NCBI GenBank assembly: GCA_964462535.1
Contig: CAYWXV010000016.1
Span: forward strand, 11,995-75,994
Length of the DNA: 64,000 bases
Source: CAYWXV01 sp964462535
GTDB taxonomy: Bacteria > Bacteroidota > Ignavibacteria > OLB7
Reading direction: 5' to 3'
Shown here piece after piece: positions 51,968-61,173 of the stretch. A program made the position numbers and the translations under genes. The stretch's first letter is position 1. Each line of letters begins with the position of its first letter. A model generated the notes under the pieces. It did no database searches, was not told the DNA's origin, and was given only the letters and a program-made list of their open reading frames with translations.

Positions 51968-53287
51968 ATGCGAACTCTCGTTCTCTCTATACTCATCGCT
52001 GCGATCGGGGCCGCGTCGTTACACGCACAGGCGAGTGACAAGAAGTTTTCGCGCGAACAGGAGAAGGCCGCTGAGAAGGCCATCGTGAAAGAGTTGGTTG
52101 AGCTCCTCCATTCGTATTGGACGCCGAAGCTCAATGACTACCGCCGCTATATCGATCGCTCCATCTCCGAACCGGATCTTACACAGCTGAATTCTCTGCG
52201 GCTCCGCTTCTCCTTTGTTATGGAGGAGATGAAGAATATGCGTGAGGCGCGACGCGCGGAATACCAGTCAGATCGTGTTGAACTGGCGCCAGATTCCGAA
52301 GTGGTTGAAGCAGAGTTAGCACCGGCCGCCGAGTCATCGTCCCCGTCCAATTCCAGTCCCATTGCCTCACCAGAGATCGATGGCAATCCTCAATCGGACC
52401 TGTCTCCATCCTCTTCAGAGGGTCAGCCATTGCCGCTGTATGAGTTGGGTGACGAGTCGGCAATGGTTGATGTCGGTGCGGCCGTCCCAGAGGACAACTA
52501 CGCAACGGTCGTCGGGACTGACGAGATTCCAATGGGCGTCGAACACGATCTCTCAAACACACAGGATCTGGACGGTGTTGAGTCAGATCGAGACGATTAC
52601 GACCGGGACACGTACGTCGTTCCCGAGAGAGAGGACACGAAGATCTTTACGGAGACGAAGTCGCTTGCGGCTCGGTACGGAACGATGTCCGATATGCTCC
52701 GCCGCAAAGTGTCGGAGGACATGGTCGAATTCCTTGGACAGGTGGTTGTCGTTTTCGAAAGGCTGTCAAAGGAGTATCCAGGCCTGGCAAGCGCCCGTGA
52801 AGACAAGGACTTTCAGGAGATGGAGGACGTCTCGACGAGACGTGTCTTGGTGAAGGGGCTGCTTGACGCGACATGGCGGGACGTGGGTCCGTTCATTATG
52901 CTCTACAATGGAGGCGGGTTGTTGCAGATGCTGGTTGGTCTGGGTGTTGATGACATTGAGGGGGTGGATCTCTCAGTCGCATCCACAGATGAAGAGAGCG
53001 CTGCCAGTGGTCGCACCCTGTTGATGCAAAACAGTCCCAATCCGGCTGCGACGACAACCCTGATCTCATATCGCCTGGCAGAGCCGAGCGCAGCTACGCG
53101 CCTGAAAGTGTACAGTGCGAATGGGGAGGCGATGTCCGACGTCGATCTTGGTCCTCAGGGAAGAGGAGATCACGAAACAACACTCGACGTCTCCGGGTTT
53201 GCTCCAGGAGCGTATGTCTACCACCTCTCCGCGCAGTCCTCGATGGGTGAAGAGGTGTTTTCAAAGATGATGCAGGTCGTTCGGTAG
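51968..53287 (+). CDS. T9SS cargo protein, unknown family, copy B with acidic insert
   Basis: 439 residues. Signal peptide (SILIAAIGAASLHAQ), then the same helical start as copy A (LHSYWTPKLNDYRRYIDRSI, DLTQLNSLRLRFSFVMEEM), then about 120 extra residues (about 100-220) rich in Ser, Pro, Glu and Asp, and finally a T9SS domain from about residue 351 (NSPNPAATTTLISY ... VYSANGEA ... FAPGAYVYHL). The insert is absent from copy A, which is otherwise collinear. Separate terminators follow both copies, so they form two transcripts or one with attenuation. Confidence 0.75.
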   Translation: MRTLVLSILIAAIGAASLHAQASDKKFSREQEKAAEKAIVKELVELLHSYWTPKLNDYRRYIDRSISEPDLTQLNSLRLRFSFVMEEMKNMREARRAEYQSDRVELAPDSEVVEAELAPAAESSSPSNSSPIASPEIDGNPQSDLSPSSSEGQPLPLYELGDESAMVDVGAAVPEDNYATVVGTDEIPMGVEHDLSNTQDLDGVESDRDDYDRDTYVVPEREDTKIFTETKSLAARYGTMSDMLRRKVSEDMVEFLGQVVVVFERLSKEYPGLASAREDKDFQEMEDVSTRRVLVKGLLDATWRDVGPFIMLYNGGGLLQMLVGLGVDDIEGVDLSVASTDEESAASGRTLLMQNSPNPAATTTLISYRLAEPSAATRLKVYSANGEAMSDVDLGPQGRGDHETTLDVSGFAPGAYVYHLSAQSSMGEEVFSKMMQVVR

Positions 53288-53396
53288 CGGTGTCAAAACA
53301 CCTTGCGAGCCGGACCTTTGACGTATGGTCTTACGGATCCGAGTCGGCCTCTGGATGGCCGAGTAATTGAGACTGCAGGCTCGGGGCGACGTTAGT

Positions 53397-53439
53397 ACAA
53401 GCATGGCGGAGGAGATCGGATCTCTTCCGCCATGCTTGT
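53397..53439. terminator. Long perfect hairpin downstream of cargo copy B
   Basis: ACAAGCATGGCGGA and TCCGCCATGCTTGT pair over 14 bp around a 15-base loop that can pair further (GAGATC.GGATCTC). A short TTT follows. It lies 110 bases after the stop at 53287, where a small GGTGT-CAAA-ACACC hairpin also occurs, in the 335-bp gene-free interval 53288-53622 that also holds the possible promoter at 53524. Confidence 0.65.
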
Positions 53440-53523
53440 TTCTACGAGCGCGATTCACCCTTGTCAGCCTCGGCCCACATTGTGATCCGTGCCCCCCCGG
53501 GCTCCCTCGCATCGCGTTCCACC

Positions 53524-53554
53524 TTGCCATCCCGGAACACCGTGTGTATCTTTC
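53524..53554 (+). promoter_or_regulatory. Possible -33/-7 promoter of the CtpA-type gene
   Basis: TTG (53524-53526), 20 bases, then TATCTTTC (one mismatch to TAnnTTTG), 68 bases before the start. The spacing fits the Bacteroidota promoter pattern, but the match is weak. Confidence 0.3.
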
Positions 53555-53622
53555 TCGGCCCGCTCCCCCTTTGTTCCTTCGTTGCCGGATCAGCCCGGCA
53601 TGAACGTTAACGGTCCAAGCGC

Positions 53623-55287
53623 ATGTCCGTCCATACACGCCGCCGCTGGGTGTACATAGTTCCAACGGTTCTCTTGCTTGTCACACTCGCCAGTGCATTC
53701 CGCTGGAAGGACGAGAGCGACTACTTCTTCCGTGTCAATCGTGGGCTGGAGATCTTTGGCAACGTGTATCGTGAGGTCGCCCAGAACTACGTTGACGAAG
53801 TCGAACCTGATGACTTCATCGCAGCAGGTATCGATGGGATGCTTGCGACGCTTGATCCCTACACCGTATACATGGATAAGCGCGAGGCGGCAGAGATCGA
53901 CGTGTTGACAAGCGGCACGTACCCCGGTGTCGGCATCACGGTTGGAATGCGAGACAGTGTGGTCACAATCGTAGATGTCATCGACGGATACTCAGCCCGC
54001 CGGCAGGGAATTCGCATTGGCGACCGCATCATCGAGGTGAACGGATTCAACGTTTTGAGAGGACCGGTCGACGCGCTGCGCGACAGGATGCGCGGTGATG
54101 CAAGCACACCACTCACATTGACCGTGTTGCGAGAAGGGATCGAATCTCCGCTGACGTTCACGCTAACCCGCGAGTTGATTCGAGTCAGGAGCGTTGGATA
54201 CAGCGCCCTTCTCACCGACGACATTGGCTACATCCGACTCGAGCGATTTGGTTCGACCGCGGGAAGTGAGATCCGTGACGCCATTACCGACATGAGGAGT
54301 CGATCCCGGCTTCGGGGATTGATACTCGATCTCCGAGACAATCCCGGAGGGCTGTTGGAGTCTGCGGTCGATGTTGTCTCCAAGTTTGTTCCCGTGGGGA
54401 GTGTCGTCGTTTCGACGCGCGGACGCGATCCACAGGAAGATCGGGTCTACAGGTCGACCGAGGAACCAATGCTCCGCGGAACGCCACTGGTCGTCCTGAT
54501 AAACGAGAACTCCGCGTCTGCATCAGAAATCGTTGCTGGTGCCGTTCAGGATCTGGACGCGGGAGTCATAATCGGCGAGCGGAGTTTTGGAAAGGGACTT
54601 GTGCAATCAGTTCGGCGATTGCCGTATGACGCATCGCTGAAGATCACTACCGCCCGGTACTTCACACCTTCGGGGCGAAGCATCCAGAAGATTGACTACT
54701 CGGCACGCAGGAACGGGCGTGAGTCTGACACGGCCCATCGGTTCTTCCTGACCGCCCACGGGCGCTCAGTGGAGGACCATGGGGGAATCGAACCCGATAC
54801 CGTTGTCATGGGGGGCACCCTCCCGGAGGCACTTCGTTGGCTTCGAGACGATTCGTTCCTCTTCGCGTTCGGGACGCGCGTCGCAGCCGACATGACAGAG
54901 CTCCCCGCCGGGTTCCTGGTAAGCGACGAGACACTCGATCGCTTTGAAGAGTTCACGGTTCGTCGCCTCGACTCGACCGGGGGAGGGCGAGCGCTAGCCT
55001 CTGCCCGCGATCTGGAGCGCTCAGTTTCTTCTGAGGGTTATGATTTTGACGCGGTCGCCCGTGCTCGCGCCCTCAGGAGTGAGTTGATTGCAGAGAGGCG
55101 GCGTTTGTTGCGGCGGTATCGCGACCAGGTGCGGACCGAGCTGGAATGGGAGATAGGTGCTCGATTCAGGAGCCCGAAAGAGCGTGCCGCAGCGGTAACT
55201 CGGGCTGATCGACAGATCGTTACCGCGGTTGTTCTCTTGCGCGGCGGCGAAGGTCCCGACTACGGTCGGCTACTGAGTACGCGTTAA
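53623..55287 (+). CDS. ctpA: S41-family C-terminal processing peptidase
   Basis: 554 residues. N-terminal membrane anchor/signal (YIVPTVLLLVTLASAF), a PDZ domain (YPGVGITVGMRDSVVTIVDVIDGYSARRQGIRIGDRIIEVNG), then the tail-specific-protease core: LRDNPGGLLESAV, NENSASASEIVAGA with the catalytic Ser near residue 297, and RSFGKGLVQ with the catalytic Lys/Gln. It cleaves C-termini of periplasmic or outer-membrane proteins. The C-terminal ~110 residues are Arg/Glu-rich and extend beyond the core; a similar extension is common in Bacteroidota Ctp proteins. Confidence 0.9.
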   Translation: MSVHTRRRWVYIVPTVLLLVTLASAFRWKDESDYFFRVNRGLEIFGNVYREVAQNYVDEVEPDDFIAAGIDGMLATLDPYTVYMDKREAAEIDVLTSGTYPGVGITVGMRDSVVTIVDVIDGYSARRQGIRIGDRIIEVNGFNVLRGPVDALRDRMRGDASTPLTLTVLREGIESPLTFTLTRELIRVRSVGYSALLTDDIGYIRLERFGSTAGSEIRDAITDMRSRSRLRGLILDLRDNPGGLLESAVDVVSKFVPVGSVVVSTRGRDPQEDRVYRSTEEPMLRGTPLVVLINENSASASEIVAGAVQDLDAGVIIGERSFGKGLVQSVRRLPYDASLKITTARYFTPSGRSIQKIDYSARRNGRESDTAHRFFLTAHGRSVEDHGGIEPDTVVMGGTLPEALRWLRDDSFLFAFGTRVAADMTELPAGFLVSDETLDRFEEFTVRRLDSTGGGRALASARDLERSVSSEGYDFDAVARARALRSELIAERRRLLRRYRDQVRTELEWEIGARFRSPKERAAAVTRADRQIVTAVVLLRGGEGPDYGRLLSTR

Positions 55288-55306
55288 CGCAAAGTCCGAA
55301 TTTAGA

Positions 55307-55334
55307 TTGATCTCAAAGGATTTCCCTACATTCG
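55307..55334 (+). promoter_or_regulatory. Possible promoter upstream of the 55472 gene
   Basis: TTG (55307-55309), 17 bases, then TACATTCG (one mismatch to TAnnTTTG). The following 138 bases before the start contain no obvious ribosome-binding motif. Weak. Confidence 0.25.
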
Positions 55335-55471
55335 TCGCATGCGGCTAAACCCCGCATGTTCCCTCCCGTCCCAACGCGAACCGTCACGAATCCATGCCGT
55401 GGCGGGACTCGACCCTTCCGTTCGCATTGCGCGAAAACGAAGGAATCCACCGTACCGCATCCACCGAATCG

Positions 55472-55975
55472 ATGAAAAAGATCTTTGCGTCGCTCGCCCT
55501 CCTGTTTCTCATTGCGGCAGGTAATGTCTGGGGACAGCAGGAAGGAGAGCAGCCCCTCTCCACCGACACTCTAGGCTCAGCACTCTCCTACGAATTCCGA
55601 TTAGATTTCGACATCGTCTTTAAGGGAGTGAAGAACGCTCTGGAGGGACTGGGATACGAGGTCAACTACGCCAGCAAGAAGAAGCGGCTGATCGAAACGA
55701 ATTTCAAGCAGCTCGCAACCGAGGATGACTTCTATGATACCATGTCGGAATATGGAGACGTCCCCTACATGCGGTCGCCTGGTTGGACGATCGGGCGGGT
55801 GAAGGTCAATATCTCGTTCGAGGAGATCGACAGCGTTCGAACGGGGATCAACGTGCTTGCCCAGTTGAGCGGTTTTGAGGAGCGCTTCACCAATATCTGG
55901 CACTACTGGGGGTCGAACGGAAGAATCGAGCAGGAGGTTATGCAGGCGATTATTGCAAAGCTTGAGGGTCCATGA
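55472..55975 (+). CDS. Small exported protein coupled to the giant T9SS protein
   Basis: 167 residues. Signal peptide (FASLALLFLIAAGNVWGQ), then a single mixed domain (FRLDFDIVFKGVKNALEGLGYEVNYASKKKRLIETNF ... WTIGRVKVNISFEEIDSVRTGINV). The pattern of helix-strand-strand faintly recalls BamC/helix-grip outer-membrane assembly lipoproteins, but there is no lipobox and I would not assign it. The stop overlaps the next start (ATGA at 55972), so the two products are probably made together. Confidence 0.65.
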   Translation: MKKIFASLALLFLIAAGNVWGQQEGEQPLSTDTLGSALSYEFRLDFDIVFKGVKNALEGLGYEVNYASKKKRLIETNFKQLATEDDFYDTMSEYGDVPYMRSPGWTIGRVKVNISFEEIDSVRTGINVLAQLSGFEERFTNIWHYWGSNGRIEQEVMQAIIAKLEGP

Positions 55976-58900
55976 GATCTATTGTCACGTCCGTCGCGGC
56001 GCTGCTGGCACTTGCCGCTGCTGCGCTCGCACAGCCACAGGTAGCGTACATCATTCCGGACATCGGTGCGGCTGGGATGAATACCTATGTGGAGATCGTT
56101 GCTCCGGCTGCGGCATCGGGCTCGTTCGGTGGTAGCGGGCTGTTCGTCAACTCCAACAACGGGAGTGAAACGGTCGGCATCGGCCCGGCAAATCCTGCCG
56201 ATACCAACCGAATTCTCGTTGGCCCCATCGTGTCGAGCTGGGGGGGGCGGATACTGTCAACACAGATTTTCGTCAAGCCAGGGGCGGCCAATGGGGTCGT
56301 CCCTCTTCGCGTGACCGTCAGTGGCCAGAGTACGACAGTCGATTTCGAGATCGTCACACCGCAGGTTCTTGGTGCTGCGGGCGTCGTCAATGGCGGTGGT
56401 GCGCTTGGCAGTGGTGGTCCGCTTGGAACGAGATCGAAGCGGGGGGCAATGATCGTGGAAAACCTCGTCCTCGGAACCGGGACGTACACCGTCGCAACCA
56501 GCGATCCCGACGCCTCAACTGCAGGCAATCAGGGGTATCTCCCGTTCATTCTGATCTCCCGCGGAAATCTGGCGGTACTTCCCACAGCGACGTTGAATGT
56601 GAATGGATCCGGGGCCAACGGTGGTCCAGGTGGCGGCGGGGGCGCCGGGCAGGTGTGTGACTACAACCCGATCCAGAATCCCGGGAATGGATCTGCCGGT
56701 GGTGACGGTTACAGTGGCGGTGGCGGAGGGGGCAAGAACGGCTCGGGATCCCCACATGTCAACTTGAATATCGGGAATGGCTCCGGCGCAGCCGGTGCCT
56801 CGCTCAGTGGTGCAACCGCCGGAACCAACTCGTACAACTGCTCCGGTCCGGAATCGGCAGGGGCGGGGACCGGGCATCCGTTTGGAACTGGTGGCGGTGG
56901 ATCGTGTAATCTGGCCGGGTCCGTCGGTGGGAACGGTGGAGGCGGCGGCAATGGTCAGACCGGGCCGGGGGCCGGCGGAGGGTTCGGAACCTCGGGCGGG
57001 AACGGCTCGGGATCGTCCACAAACGGTGGAAAGGTTCATGGCAACGCCATGGGCGTGCCGGTTGCCGGTGGATCGGGTGGCGGAGGTGGGAACCCTCAGG
57101 CATTTCCGCCCGTGTGCGCCGGACGCGGCGGCGGAGGTGGGGGGGCCATGGTTCTCTACTCGCAGACGATTCTCAACGGTACTGCCGGCGGCTTCTCGGC
57201 GAACGGTGTCGATGGCGGAACCGGTTCGCCCGCCGGGGGAGGTGGATCCGGAGGTTTCATCGCGCTCGGTGCCAAGATTCCGTCCGCCTTCGGCGGAAGC
57301 GGGACAACCGCCCCAGGTATCGCGGGAGGTGGTGGCGCTGGCGTCGGAGGTCAGGGACGTGGGCGGTACGACGGTTTCGTCTCGAGTGCCCCCAGTTTCA
57401 ACAACGCAGTCTCGACCTTCATTGGCCCCACGATCGACACGTTGACCTACATTCAGGGGGCTACGTTCACGCTTCAAGGGACGTTTGACGGCACGAACAC
57501 GCCCACAATCTATATGCGGAGCGCCGCGGGGGTATTCGCCGCGTTGCCGGCGCCTGCGACCACCGGTCGTGTGTGGTCGGTGCAGGTAACCGTCCCCAAC
57601 AGCGGACTCTACTACTTCGTCGCGATGCAGCCGGTCCCCGGCGCAAACCCCAACGATGCGAATGTTGCGCAGCCCACGCATGTCATGTCACAGGCAGGCG
57701 CCAACATCGTCCGCGTCGATCTCATACCGAAGATTTCCGTCGACAGCGCGACCGTCACGTTCCTTCCGCTGGTGTGCCGTAGTGACTCGACGATCGATTC
57801 CGTCAAGGTCTACAACACCGGCGATACCACGCTTCGGATTACGACCGGCCTTGGCGGAGCAAACCCTGGTGACTTCTCCATACTGAATCCTGGGACGTTC
57901 AACATTGCTCCGCGGGACTCGATGGTCATCCGCATCCGATTCCGAGCGACGGCCCCAGGATCCAGGACCGCAACGCTGATCCTCACGAACACCGATCCAC
58001 GACCCGGCAAGAATCCCACAATCGTACAGCTCATCGGGTTCAGCAACAACATGTCGCGCATGCTGGATAAGAACATGCTCGACTTCGGTCAGGTCTGTCG
58101 TGATTCGGCTTCGACGCTGCGGCTGAATCTTCAGCATGACGGCGAAGCGGGGGGTGCAATCTCGGCGATTGTCCGTCGCGGTACGGGACCGGCGGTCTTC
58201 ACAATCACTACTCCAGCTGCCTTCCCATCAAATTTCGGGGCTGGGCCAGGGACAACGCCTATTGACGTTCGATTCCGCCCCACCTCCGTCGGTGCGGTTG
58301 CCGATTCCTTCCTTGTCATCGTTGGACCGTGCAATGACACGCTCCGGTTCGCGGTGCGGGGTGAAGGGGTCGTTACCGATATCAGCATCTCACCCGATCC
58401 GCTTGATTTTGGTGACGTCCGTTTGACGACGACGGGGAGTGGGCAGGCCATACTGAAGAACAACGGCGCGTCACCGGTGACGATTACGGCGGCGTTCGTT
58501 ACGCCAGGGGGTTCACCCTTTACGCTTGTTTCCAATCCGGTCGGTCAGACCGTGGCGGGGGGTGGGAGCCTGCCGATTGATCTCAGCTTCACTCCGCCCT
58601 CTCAAGGCGTCTTCAATGCGCGGCTCTGCGTGGTGGCGGGGGGTGTGTCATGTCCGGACACGGCATGCGTCGATCTTACAGGACGTGGCACAACGTCGCT
58701 GATCATTCTCTCACGACGGACCGTTCTGCTCGAGGCCGATTCCTGCTCCGACGCGCCGGGGACGCTGAGCGACACATTCCACGTCTACAACCGTGGGACG
58801 GCGCCCGTCCGGATCAACACGGCAACCAGTACCGGCACTGTTGCTGTGGCAACGGCTCCCGGCCTTCCCACGGATCTAGCGCCTGGCGATTCTATCACTG

Positions 58901-61056
58901 TTACCGTGACTTGGACGCCTGGTACGACGGGGACTGATCGTGTGACGATCACAACAGACGCGTCGGATCCTGCCCAGCAGACGCTAACCGTTGACGTGAC
59001 GCTGCGTCGGGAGCGGGTTCAATATGAGGTCGTCGACGGGAGCGGGGGACCACTTCCCCCCGTTGTCGACGTCGGCAATCTCTTCCCCTGCGTTCCTCCG
59101 AATGTAGTGGAGATCGAACTGCGTAACACGGGGTCGCTGGCCGACACCATCTCGGCGTCATTCTCCGGCGGGGGGCCATTTGTTCTGAGTCCGGCACCGC
59201 TGTACGCGCTTGGAGCAGGCGAAAGCAGGCGCGTGAGGATCTCATTATCCGGTTCCACGTCTGGTACGTTCTCCGATACGCTCGTGCTGACGGACCTCTG
59301 TGGCCGTCAGACATCGATACCGGTTGTCGGTGGAAGCTACACGCTGTCGTTCGTCGTGACCGGGATCAACTTCGGGACGTCGAATGTCGGTGTGCCCAGG
59401 ACCGGAACCGCACGACTGCAGAACACGAGTGGAACGCCGAACAATGTGAAGGTGGTTGTTGGTTCCGTTACCCTGATACCGGCAGCGGGATCACCCTTTA
59501 CTATCACTCGTTCCGACATTCCCGATACGCTGGCGCCGAACGAGGTGACCGCCGTCGATGTCGATTTCACACCGACGTCCCAGACAGGCTTCAGTGGTCA
59601 GATCTGCTTCCACATAACCGAGCCGTGCGACACGACGCTGTGCGTCCCCATGAACGGGACGGGGATTCAATCCAGCGTCCTCGTGCGAAAGAGCAGTCTG
59701 AACTACGGGACCCTCTTCCTCTGTCAGGACTCCACGCTATCGCTTTCGATCGTCAACACCGGCACAGCACCGTTGAATCTGCAGGGACTTGCGATCACGG
59801 GAACGGATGCCGCGCTCTTTGAAGAGACGCCTCCCACGTCGACGCCGCAGACGATTGCGCCCGGTGACTCGGTAGTAGTGACGATTCGATTCGTCCCGGG
59901 CCGATCAGGTACCGACGGGGCAAAGACGGCGACGCTCGAGATAACCACAGACGATCCTGCTCAGCCGCTAATACGAGTATCGTTGCTGGGCGAGCGTCGT
60001 CGGCAGTTCCTGGCCACGCCGGTCCAACTCGATTTCGGTCGTGTGGATGTCGGGACAGTGAAGGAGGACACCGTTACTCTAGACAATCGCACGGGAGCTC
60101 CGCTTGTCGTCTCGTCGCTGCAGATAACTCCTCCATTCTCGGTTGTCGGGACAATCCCCCCGGGGGGATTCCCACGCACTCTTGCCCCCGGTGACTCGAT
60201 CCGCGTACGTGTCCTGTACACGCCGACCGATACGTCGAGTGCAAACGCCGAACTGCTGGCCGTTCAGTCGCAGCCCTGTCCTGACACGACCCGTGTTCAA
60301 GTGCAGGGTCGCGGACATATTCCGCAGCAGGGGACGGCTTCCATCGTGATTCCCTCGGATCTCATGGGCGCCCCGGGGGAGCGGATCAGTGTCCCCATCG
60401 TTCTGGAGCAAGGAAATCTGATCAGCGAGGCCGAGGCCACGACGTTCGAGCTGACGCTCCGGTTCCGGGCATCTATGCTGATTCCGGTCGGGGCCAGGGC
60501 GAAGGGAGACCCCCTGTTGAAGCCGTCGATCGGAAGCATCAAGGACTCGCGCATAGAGGGGGCGGATAGGGTGGTAACGGTTCGCGTTGCGAACAACCCC
60601 GTGCCGATTGCCCCCGACACGCTAGGATTCGTTGACATGATGGTTGCCATTGGTGACGCGCGGCAGACGCCGATCACGTTGGACACAATCGTCTGGATCG
60701 ACGGTGATGTGACCACAACCACCGTTGATGGACTCTTTACGGTAGATAGCCTGTGCACCATCGGTGGCGAACGACTGGTGCGGGGGGATGGGGCTTTTGG
60801 ATTGAAGCAAGCCCGCCCGAACCCGTTCAATCCATCCACGGACATCACGTTTGACGTCAACGAGACCGGTGGGACATCGTTGAGGATTTACGATCTTTAC
60901 GGGCGCCTCATACATACCCTGGTGGACGGCGAGAGCCTTGCTCCGGGGAGATATGCCCGCTCATGGGACGCAACCGCATGGCCATCCGGCCTCTACCTGG
61001 CGGTGCTAACGTCGTCGACACAGCGGAGTGTACTTTCGCTGGTTCTTGTCAAGTAG
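55972..61056 (+). CDS. Giant T9SS cargo: Gly-rich region plus eight ASH-type Ig repeats
   Basis: 1694 residues. Signal peptide (ALLALAAAALAQ); an N-terminal domain (about 22-200); a Gly/Asn/Ser-rich region (about 205-475, many GGGGG tracts); then about eight Ig-like ASH (choice-of-anchor D) repeats of about 105-110 residues from about 580 to 1450 (recurring LDFG.V, NTG..P, APGDS..V.V.F.P, FTPTSQG); a cohesin-like domain near 1454 (GAPGERISVPIVLEQGN); and a T9SS type-A domain from about 1611 (ARPNPFNPSTDITF ... LRIYDLYGRLIHTL ... WPSGLYLAVL). The ASH repeats suggest a long surface fibre or adhesin. The Gly-rich part resembles PE-PGRS-type or collagen-like spacers only in composition. Confidence 0.85.
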   Translation: MRSIVTSVAALLALAAAALAQPQVAYIIPDIGAAGMNTYVEIVAPAAASGSFGGSGLFVNSNNGSETVGIGPANPADTNRILVGPIVSSWGGRILSTQIFVKPGAANGVVPLRVTVSGQSTTVDFEIVTPQVLGAAGVVNGGGALGSGGPLGTRSKRGAMIVENLVLGTGTYTVATSDPDASTAGNQGYLPFILISRGNLAVLPTATLNVNGSGANGGPGGGGGAGQVCDYNPIQNPGNGSAGGDGYSGGGGGGKNGSGSPHVNLNIGNGSGAAGASLSGATAGTNSYNCSGPESAGAGTGHPFGTGGGGSCNLAGSVGGNGGGGGNGQTGPGAGGGFGTSGGNGSGSSTNGGKVHGNAMGVPVAGGSGGGGGNPQAFPPVCAGRGGGGGGAMVLYSQTILNGTAGGFSANGVDGGTGSPAGGGGSGGFIALGAKIPSAFGGSGTTAPGIAGGGGAGVGGQGRGRYDGFVSSAPSFNNAVSTFIGPTIDTLTYIQGATFTLQGTFDGTNTPTIYMRSAAGVFAALPAPATTGRVWSVQVTVPNSGLYYFVAMQPVPGANPNDANVAQPTHVMSQAGANIVRVDLIPKISVDSATVTFLPLVCRSDSTIDSVKVYNTGDTTLRITTGLGGANPGDFSILNPGTFNIAPRDSMVIRIRFRATAPGSRTATLILTNTDPRPGKNPTIVQLIGFSNNMSRMLDKNMLDFGQVCRDSASTLRLNLQHDGEAGGAISAIVRRGTGPAVFTITTPAAFPSNFGAGPGTTPIDVRFRPTSVGAVADSFLVIVGPCNDTLRFAVRGEGVVTDISISPDPLDFGDVRLTTTGSGQAILKNNGASPVTITAAFVTPGGSPFTLVSNPVGQTVAGGGSLPIDLSFTPPSQGVFNARLCVVAGGVSCPDTACVDLTGRGTTSLIILSRRTVLLEADSCSDAPGTLSDTFHVYNRGTAPVRINTATSTGTVAVATAPGLPTDLAPGDSITVTVTWTPGTTGTDRVTITTDASDPAQQTLTVDVTLRRERVQYEVVDGSGGPLPPVVDVGNLFPCVPPNVVEIELRNTGSLADTISASFSGGGPFVLSPAPLYALGAGESRRVRISLSGSTSGTFSDTLVLTDLCGRQTSIPVVGGSYTLSFVVTGINFGTSNVGVPRTGTARLQNTSGTPNNVKVVVGSVTLIPAAGSPFTITRSDIPDTLAPNEVTAVDVDFTPTSQTGFSGQICFHITEPCDTTLCVPMNGTGIQSSVLVRKSSLNYGTLFLCQDSTLSLSIVNTGTAPLNLQGLAITGTDAALFEETPPTSTPQTIAPGDSVVVTIRFVPGRSGTDGAKTATLEITTDDPAQPLIRVSLLGERRRQFLATPVQLDFGRVDVGTVKEDTVTLDNRTGAPLVVSSLQITPPFSVVGTIPPGGFPRTLAPGDSIRVRVLYTPTDTSSANAELLAVQSQPCPDTTRVQVQGRGHIPQQGTASIVIPSDLMGAPGERISVPIVLEQGNLISEAEATTFELTLRFRASMLIPVGARAKGDPLLKPSIGSIKDSRIEGADRVVTVRVANNPVPIAPDTLGFVDMMVAIGDARQTPITLDTIVWIDGDVTTTTVDGLFTVDSLCTIGGERLVRGDGAFGLKQARPNPFNPSTDITFDVNETGGTSLRIYDLYGRLIHTLVDGESLAPGRYARSWDATAWPSGLYLAVLTSSTQRSVLSLVLVK

Positions 61057-61096
61057 CGTCGAACTCCTTCGACAATCGGTCAGGAAATTCCCTCGT

Positions 61097-61129
61097 ACAG
61101 GCCCCGGCAGCATGGCCGGGGCTTCCTGT
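61097..61129 (+). terminator. GC-rich hairpin after the giant T9SS gene
   Basis: GCCCCGGC-AGCATG-GCCGGGGC, extendable by ACAG/CTGT, followed by a pyrimidine-rich TCCGTTTCCTCC instead of a pure T-run. Located 40 bp after the stop and 12-45 bp before the next gene. Confidence 0.55.
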
Positions 61130-61173
61130 CCGTTTCCTCCATGGCGCTTCGTTCACTTCAATTGCCTACCTAC

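Noticed and set aside
56515..57681. 388-residue minus-strand frame opposite the Gly-rich region
   Set aside because: Composition (Pro/Arg/Thr) mirrors the Gly codons of the sense gene; no start context or domain.
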